In this document: one piece after another, positions 61,150-64,000 of the stretch | Layout: every line of letters begins with the position of its first letter | Numbering within the stretch: the stretch's first letter is position 1 | Assembly: GCA_002840685.1 (NCBI GenBank) | Contig: PHBU01000002.1 | Coordinates: 248,001-312,000 of the forward strand | DNA: 64,000 nucleotides | From: Chloroflexi bacterium HGW-Chloroflexi-6 | GTDB taxonomy: Bacteria > Chloroflexota > Anaerolineae > Anaerolineales > Villigracilaceae | Reading direction: 5' to 3' | Notes under the pieces: model-generated | Databases searched by the model: none | The model's input: only the letters and a program-made list of their open reading frames with translations | Told to the model about the DNA's origin: nothing | Position numbers and translations under genes: made by a program

Positions 61150-61674
61150 ATGCATTCGCTTTTTGGCTCCACTCCTCCCATTAAGCCAGCTCTGAAAAAC
61201 GCCAACGCCAGGCTGGCGTCTGGCGATTATCAGTTAGCTGCCCAATCTTACGAATCCCTTTTTGATCATGCTGAGCTTCAGGGACGCCCGCAGCTTGCCT
61301 ACCTTTATTTCCAGGCAGGCCGGGCCCGCATGATGTCGGGGCAGTTTTCGGTGGCCGTGTCTTATCTCAGGCGCGGGCTGGAAATTCTATCTGAGCACCA
61401 TCGCTATTTGCAGTTGCATCAGGCGGCGCAACGCATCAAGTCTGAGCTTGAGCAGCGGGGTTTGGTGCGTGAAGCGCGGCTTATCTCCGCGCTGGCTCAA
61501 TCGAATATGCCTGCCTCGTCAGAGCTGCCGACCCAGCATATTGGCGACACCCCATCCCGCCTCCCGGCGCTTTGCCCCGCTTGCGCGGTCACTATCTTCC
61601 CTGCTGAATTGCAGTGGATCGATGCGCGCACAGCCGGATGTCCGTTGTGCGATTCTCCAGTGGATTCTTTGTGA
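61150..61674 (+). CDS. TPR-like protein with C-terminal zinc ribbon
   Basis: A 174-residue soluble protein. The N-terminal two thirds are helical repeats of the TPR kind (LKNANARLASGDYQLAAQSYESLF, AYLYFQAGRARMMSGQFSVAVSYLRRGLEIL). The C-terminus has two CxxC knuckles, CPAC and CPLC, about 26 residues apart, a likely zinc site. It is coupled to the Nudix gene by a GTGA overlap. An adaptor role is possible; no function is known. Confidence 0.75.
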   Translation: MHSLFGSTPPIKPALKNANARLASGDYQLAAQSYESLFDHAELQGRPQLAYLYFQAGRARMMSGQFSVAVSYLRRGLEILSEHHRYLQLHQAAQRIKSELEQRGLVREARLISALAQSNMPASSELPTQHIGDTPSRLPALCPACAVTIFPAELQWIDARTAGCPLCDSPVDSL

Positions 61675-62264
61675 ATCTGGATTTTTTAACCGAAGAGTTT
61701 ATTGCGCAGGCTTTGCGTTTCCCCCATCAGGCCCCTTACACGGAGAAAGAGATTCGGGCGGATCACCCTTTACGCCTCGCTGGTGTTCTGGTCCCGCTCA
61801 TTTACCAGGCCGGGGGCTGGAGCCTGCTCTACACGCGCCGCGCCGATGGGGTTGGCCATCACAAAGGCCAGGTATCGTTTCCGGGCGGCGCAAGCGACCC
61901 CGGGGAGAGCGCCGAACAAACCGCCCTGCGCGAGGCAAACGAGGAGATCGGCATCCGTCCAGCGGATGTGCGCATCCTGGGCCGCCTTCCACAAATTGTG
62001 ACGATCAGCGATTATCTGGTGACACCGGTGGTGGGGGTTTTACCCTGGCCCTATGCTTTCCGGGTTTATACACCTGAAGTGGCGCGGGTTTTTACCTTGC
62101 CGCTCGACTGGCTCGCAAACCGTGAAAACTTTATGAAATTGGTGCGCTCTGAAACCGGGCGGCATGTTATCGCTTATCTTCCAAACGATGGTGAAATGCT
62201 GTGGGGGGCAACGGCCCACATGACGATTGAATTTTTGAAAATTTTGAAGATCTTGCAGGAATAA
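61671..62264 (+). CDS. nudL: CoA pyrophosphatase-type Nudix hydrolase
   Basis: Nudix enzyme of 197 residues, started at GTG 61671 in a GTGA overlap with the previous gene. The Nudix box GGASDPGESAEQTALREANEEIGI fits GX5EX7REUXEEXGU exactly, and the preceding LLYTRRADGVGHHKGQVSFPGG contains the KGQVSFPGG feature of CoA pyrophosphatases (PF00293/UPF0035 group). Expected reaction: coenzyme A or derivatives to 3',5'-ADP and 4'-phosphopantetheine. The subgroup is assigned from that motif by eye. Confidence 0.87.
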   Translation: MNLDFLTEEFIAQALRFPHQAPYTEKEIRADHPLRLAGVLVPLIYQAGGWSLLYTRRADGVGHHKGQVSFPGGASDPGESAEQTALREANEEIGIRPADVRILGRLPQIVTISDYLVTPVVGVLPWPYAFRVYTPEVARVFTLPLDWLANRENFMKLVRSETGRHVIAYLPNDGEMLWGATAHMTIEFLKILKILQE

Positions 62265-62265
62265 A

Positions 62266-62295
62266 AAATCCCCGCCTTTTGATGAGCGGGGATTT
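62266..62295. terminator. bidirectional terminator between the Nudix gene and rplY
   Basis: AAATCCCCGC (62266-62275) and GCGGGGATTT (62286-62295) form a ten-base-pair stem with a ten-base loop, A/T flanks on both sides. It serves the convergent Nudix and rplY genes. Confidence 0.82.
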
Positions 62296-62300
62296 CTGTA

Positions 62301-62936
62301 TTATTCTTCGTCTTCTTTCTTCTTCTTTTCGACCAGTTCGGGTTCGGCTTCTGCTGCTTCGCCGTCCGCTTCCGACTCTCCGGCGGCGGTGCCGGCCGCA
62401 ACCACCACAACTTCATCGAGATCGGTCAGTACTTCCACTTCCTTCGGCAGTTCAATGTCGCGAACATGGATGGCGTTACCAATTTCGAGCAAGGTGCTGA
62501 TGTCAAGCTCGATGCGCTCGGGCAGGTCATGCGGCAGGGCTTCAACTTCAAGGGCCGTGATATTGCTGACGATAACGGCGCTATGTTCCTTGACCGCCGG
62601 GGCGACCCCGAACAGGTGGATCGAAACCAATGTACGGATTTTTTCGGTCATCGAGATGGCCTGGAAATCAACATGGGTCAGGTGGCCTTTGATGTAGTTT
62701 TTCTGACGTTCGCGCACCAGGGCCGGGATTTTCTTGCCTCCCAGATCAATGGTGACAACGCTCGAGGATGTCAGCTTGGGGATGACCAAATTCGCTTCGT
62801 GCGCATCCATCTGAATGGCGGTCGATTCTACTTTGTAGCCGTAGATCACGCCCGGAAGCACACCTTGACGACGCAGGGCGCTGACTTGTTTGCCGATCAC
62901 AACGCGCTTGGTAGCTTTCAATACAACTTTTTCCAT
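62301..62936 (-). CDS. rplY: 50S ribosomal protein L25 (CTC/TL5 type)
   Basis: 5S-rRNA-binding ribosomal protein of the long CTC form, 211 residues. The N-terminal L25 domain (1-92) begins with LKATKRVVIGKQVSALRRQGVLPGVIYG and contains NYIKGHLTHVDFQAI; the C-terminal TL5-like domain (about 95-185) has VSIHLFGVAPAVKEHSAVIVSNITALEVEALPHDLPERIELDIS. The end is very acidic (EADGEAAEAEPELVE, then KKKKEDEE). The ribosome site AAGGAG is about ten bases before the ATG. A six-base-pair hairpin lies in the leader (62961-62981). Confidence 0.96.
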   Translation of the reverse strand: MEKVVLKATKRVVIGKQVSALRRQGVLPGVIYGYKVESTAIQMDAHEANLVIPKLTSSSVVTIDLGGKKIPALVRERQKNYIKGHLTHVDFQAISMTEKIRTLVSIHLFGVAPAVKEHSAVIVSNITALEVEALPHDLPERIELDISTLLEIGNAIHVRDIELPKEVEVLTDLDEVVVVAAGTAAGESEADGEAAEAEPELVEKKKKEDEE

Positions 62937-62960
62937 CTTTACGCTCCTTGGGCGCCTCTC

Positions 62961-62981
62961 ACCCTGTCTATTTTGCAGGGT
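62961..62981 (-). other. small hairpin in the rplY leader
   Basis: ACCCTG (62961-62966) and CAGGGT (62976-62981) can pair around a nine-base loop, about 25 bases before the rplY start. A second small hairpin (63006-63022, CGGCGCA and TGCGCCG with a three-base loop) lies just after the upstream gene. Neither has a T-run. They may be leader structures or remnants of a weak terminator. Confidence 0.3.
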
Positions 62982-63029
62982 TACCTTCGCCCGATTGAAT
63001 TTACACGGCGCAGGATGCGCCGGTATTAA

Positions 63030-63557
63030 CTATTTTTTGCGCCCGAACAGTAACTTTCCTGCCAGCATGATCAAACCGGCAACCATGCCGCCGATCACAC
63101 CTGAAAGCAGGGCTGTACGCGGATCGATCAGGGACTGCACATCGCCGTGGATTTCACGTCCGATCACCAACCCGGCACGGATATTGCGTGCGCTGATCTG
63201 TTGGGCAACCGCAACGCCCACAGATGCTTCCTGTGCTTCAACTGTATTTGCCACAACCACCAGAGCCTTGCCGTTGAAGTTGATCTGATTCGACTGCAGC
63301 AACCCGACCGCCGAAGTGTTTAAGGCTGTGGTTTCAGCGTTCAGAGCGCCGACGATCATGCGGTTGCCTTCAAACTTTTGGCTCTCCACTGCGCCAACCG
63401 CAGACATGCTCATGTCCACTTCGTTGGCTTTGATCGCGCCAATACTTGCCTGTGCGGCGCGCACCAACTCAGCCTCGATTCTTTCCACGCTGGCCTGGGA
63501 CAGATTTACAATTTGCGGATTTTCTTCGTTCTGCGCTTCTTGTTCCAGTTCAGACAT
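63030..63557 (-). CDS. repeat-built protein with C-terminal membrane anchor
   Basis: Unrecognised 175-residue protein. After an acidic start (about 1-18) and a helical segment (20-36), residues about 37-140 are a series of seven degenerate 14-16 residue repeats with a shared S-x-G-hydrophobic pattern: SIGAIKANEVDM, SAVGAVESQKFE, IVGALNAETTAL, SAVGLLQSNQIN, ALVVVANTVEAQ, SVGVAVAQQISA and RAGLVIGREIHG. This spacing suggests a narrow beta-solenoid, like bactofilins. A single membrane helix (about 150-169) and GRKK end follow. It has a good promoter and a leader hairpin. The topology would leave the solenoid in the cytosol, which is inference. Confidence 0.65.
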   Translation of the reverse strand: MSELEQEAQNEENPQIVNLSQASVERIEAELVRAAQASIGAIKANEVDMSMSAVGAVESQKFEGNRMIVGALNAETTALNTSAVGLLQSNQINFNGKALVVVANTVEAQEASVGVAVAQQISARNIRAGLVIGREIHGDVQSLIDPRTALLSGVIGGMVAGLIMLAGKLLFGRKK

Positions 63558-63579
63558 GGGTGCCTCCGGGCATAAAACA

Positions 63580-63597
63580 CGCCTCCCTGTGGAGGCG
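63580..63597 (-). promoter_or_regulatory. leader hairpin that could compete for the ribosome site
   Basis: On the minus strand CGCCTCC and GGAGGCG form a seven-base-pair stem with a four-base loop. The ribosome site of the gene, GGAGGC about four bases before ATG 63557, repeats the right arm, so the left arm GCCTCC could pair with either. The two structures exclude one another. Confidence 0.45.
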
Positions 63598-63614
63598 CTG
63601 ATTTCAACCTTCGA

Positions 63615-63643
63615 ATTTTAGTCCGGTTGGGTGGTTTCGTCAA
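63615..63643 (-). promoter_or_regulatory. sigma-70-type promoter of the repeat-built protein
   Basis: On the minus strand TTGACG (63643-63638), a 17-base spacer and TAAAAT (63620-63615). Transcription would begin near 63608, so the leader is about 50 bases and starts just before the hairpin at 63597-63580. Confidence 0.65.
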
Positions 63644-63665
63644 GGAGTACAGTAAAATACAGCAC

Positions 63666-64000
63666 ATGCGAAAACTACTCTACCTCACCGTCTTCCTCTC
63701 TGGCATGAGTGCCCTGGCTGCCGAGTTTGGCGCATCGCGCCTGCTGCAAATGCGTTTTAGCAGTATTACCCTTGTTTGGGCGGTTATCATCGGGCTGATC
63801 CTCGTTTATTTTGCGGTTGGTTATGCTCTTGGCGGGCGGCTCGCCGACCGCTCCCCGCAGCCCAAAACTTTTTTCAGCGTCATCGCCTGGGGTGGGCTCA
63901 CGCTCAGCATTGTGCCGCTGGTGGCCCAGCCCATGCTGCGCTATGCCAGTCTGGCGTCTGATGCGCTCAACTTTGGCGTTATGGCGGCGGCTTTTCTCGC
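63666..64000 (+). CDS. polyamine (spermidine) synthase-like membrane protein, 3' end outside window
   Basis: The frame from ATG 63666 runs open to the last base. The visible 111 residues are hydrophobic, with about three membrane helices, and have the features of the N-terminal membrane part of fused spermidine-synthase-like proteins: LSGMSALAAEFGASRLLQMRFSS, then the loop GYALGGRLADRSPQP. In the family, such helices precede a catalytic Rossmann domain like that of SpeE, which would lie outside the window. A TAAAAT hexamer (63653-63658) is seven bases before the ATG, again a leaderless-type arrangement. Confidence 0.7.
   Translation, partial: MRKLLYLTVFLSGMSALAAEFGASRLLQMRFSSITLVWAVIIGLILVYFAVGYALGGRLADRSPQPKTFFSVIAWGGLTLSIVPLVAQPMLRYASLASDALNFGVMAAAFL

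Noticed and set aside
61448..62077. 209-codon plus-strand frame overlapping the TPR/zinc-ribbon and Nudix genes
   Set aside because: Composition is Arg/Pro/Ser-rich without motifs, and it lies out of frame with two genes that have clear motifs and a GTGA overlap.

Overview
The window looks like a stretch of bacterial chromosome from a member of the Chloroflexota, probably class Anaerolineae. This is an inference: no rRNA or tRNA gene lies here. It rests on the mix of genes, on proteins with Pro/Thr-rich low-complexity spacers (TPSPTITPTPD type), on a MoeA fused to a substrate-binding domain, on many large one-component and two-component sensors, and on the absence of any outer-membrane biogenesis gene. 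Base composition and coding style look even throughout. I see no insertion sequence, prophage, CRISPR array or island boundary. Coding density is very high and no gene-free stretch exceeds about 180 bases.

Layout. 1-5750 (+): two small DUF1801 proteins, then a tight run of tgt, a membrane class III adenylate cyclase, uppP, an M20 peptidase and a histidine phosphatase. 5803-10592 (-): hemW with a coupled methyltransferase, an anchored lectin-like protein, two tandem PlsC-type acyltransferases and a PilZ protein. 10824-12904 (+): deoxynucleoside kinase, a duplicated membrane protein and a GNAT enzyme. 12908-15038 (-): an MFS exporter and DegV. 15092-18250 (+): GNAT, lspA, rluD and threonine aldolase. 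18252-22960 (-): an overlapping c-di-GMP pair (GGDEF synthase and HD-GYP phosphodiesterase). 23063-28553 (+): membrane-anchored YvcK, gap-pgk, an anchored acidic protein and a Dus enzyme. 28669-30207 (-): proC and ruvA. 30304-32156 (+): an MFS carrier and a MESH1-type ppGpp hydrolase, the latter overlapping tail-to-tail with a sensor kinase (32108-33988, -). 34009-40826: a phytol-kinase-like enzyme, azlCD, a zinc-ribbon protein, murJ, an anchored repeat protein and the MoeA fusion, followed by a CheY protein (to 41185).

41365-50100 (+) is one uninterrupted nine-gene run: PfkB kinase, parA, parB, an amidohydrolase, a histidine kinase whose N-terminus has two MshEN (c-di-GMP-binding) motifs, a GAF kinase, an OmpR regulator, a 98-residue conserved-looking protein and a CpaF/TadA secretion ATPase without any Tad membrane partner. 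With the GGDEF/HD-GYP pair it suggests a c-di-GMP-responsive signalling circuit. 50198-55317 (+) continues with a double-HTH regulator, a TPR-like protein, a two-domain GNAT, two translationally coupled V4R sensors, a lysophospholipase-like hydrolase and a DsbA-like oxidoreductase.

55391-64000 is mostly housekeeping: DUF554 and a PduO-type adenosyltransferase (-), then mnmA, an S9 peptidase, trmI and a CoA-type Nudix (+), then rplY and a repeat-built membrane-anchored protein with a possible leader switch (-), and the start of a polyamine-synthase-like membrane protein running off the end. Several genes have a -10-like hexamer only 6-7 bases before the start codon, which suggests that leaderless mRNAs are common in this organism.
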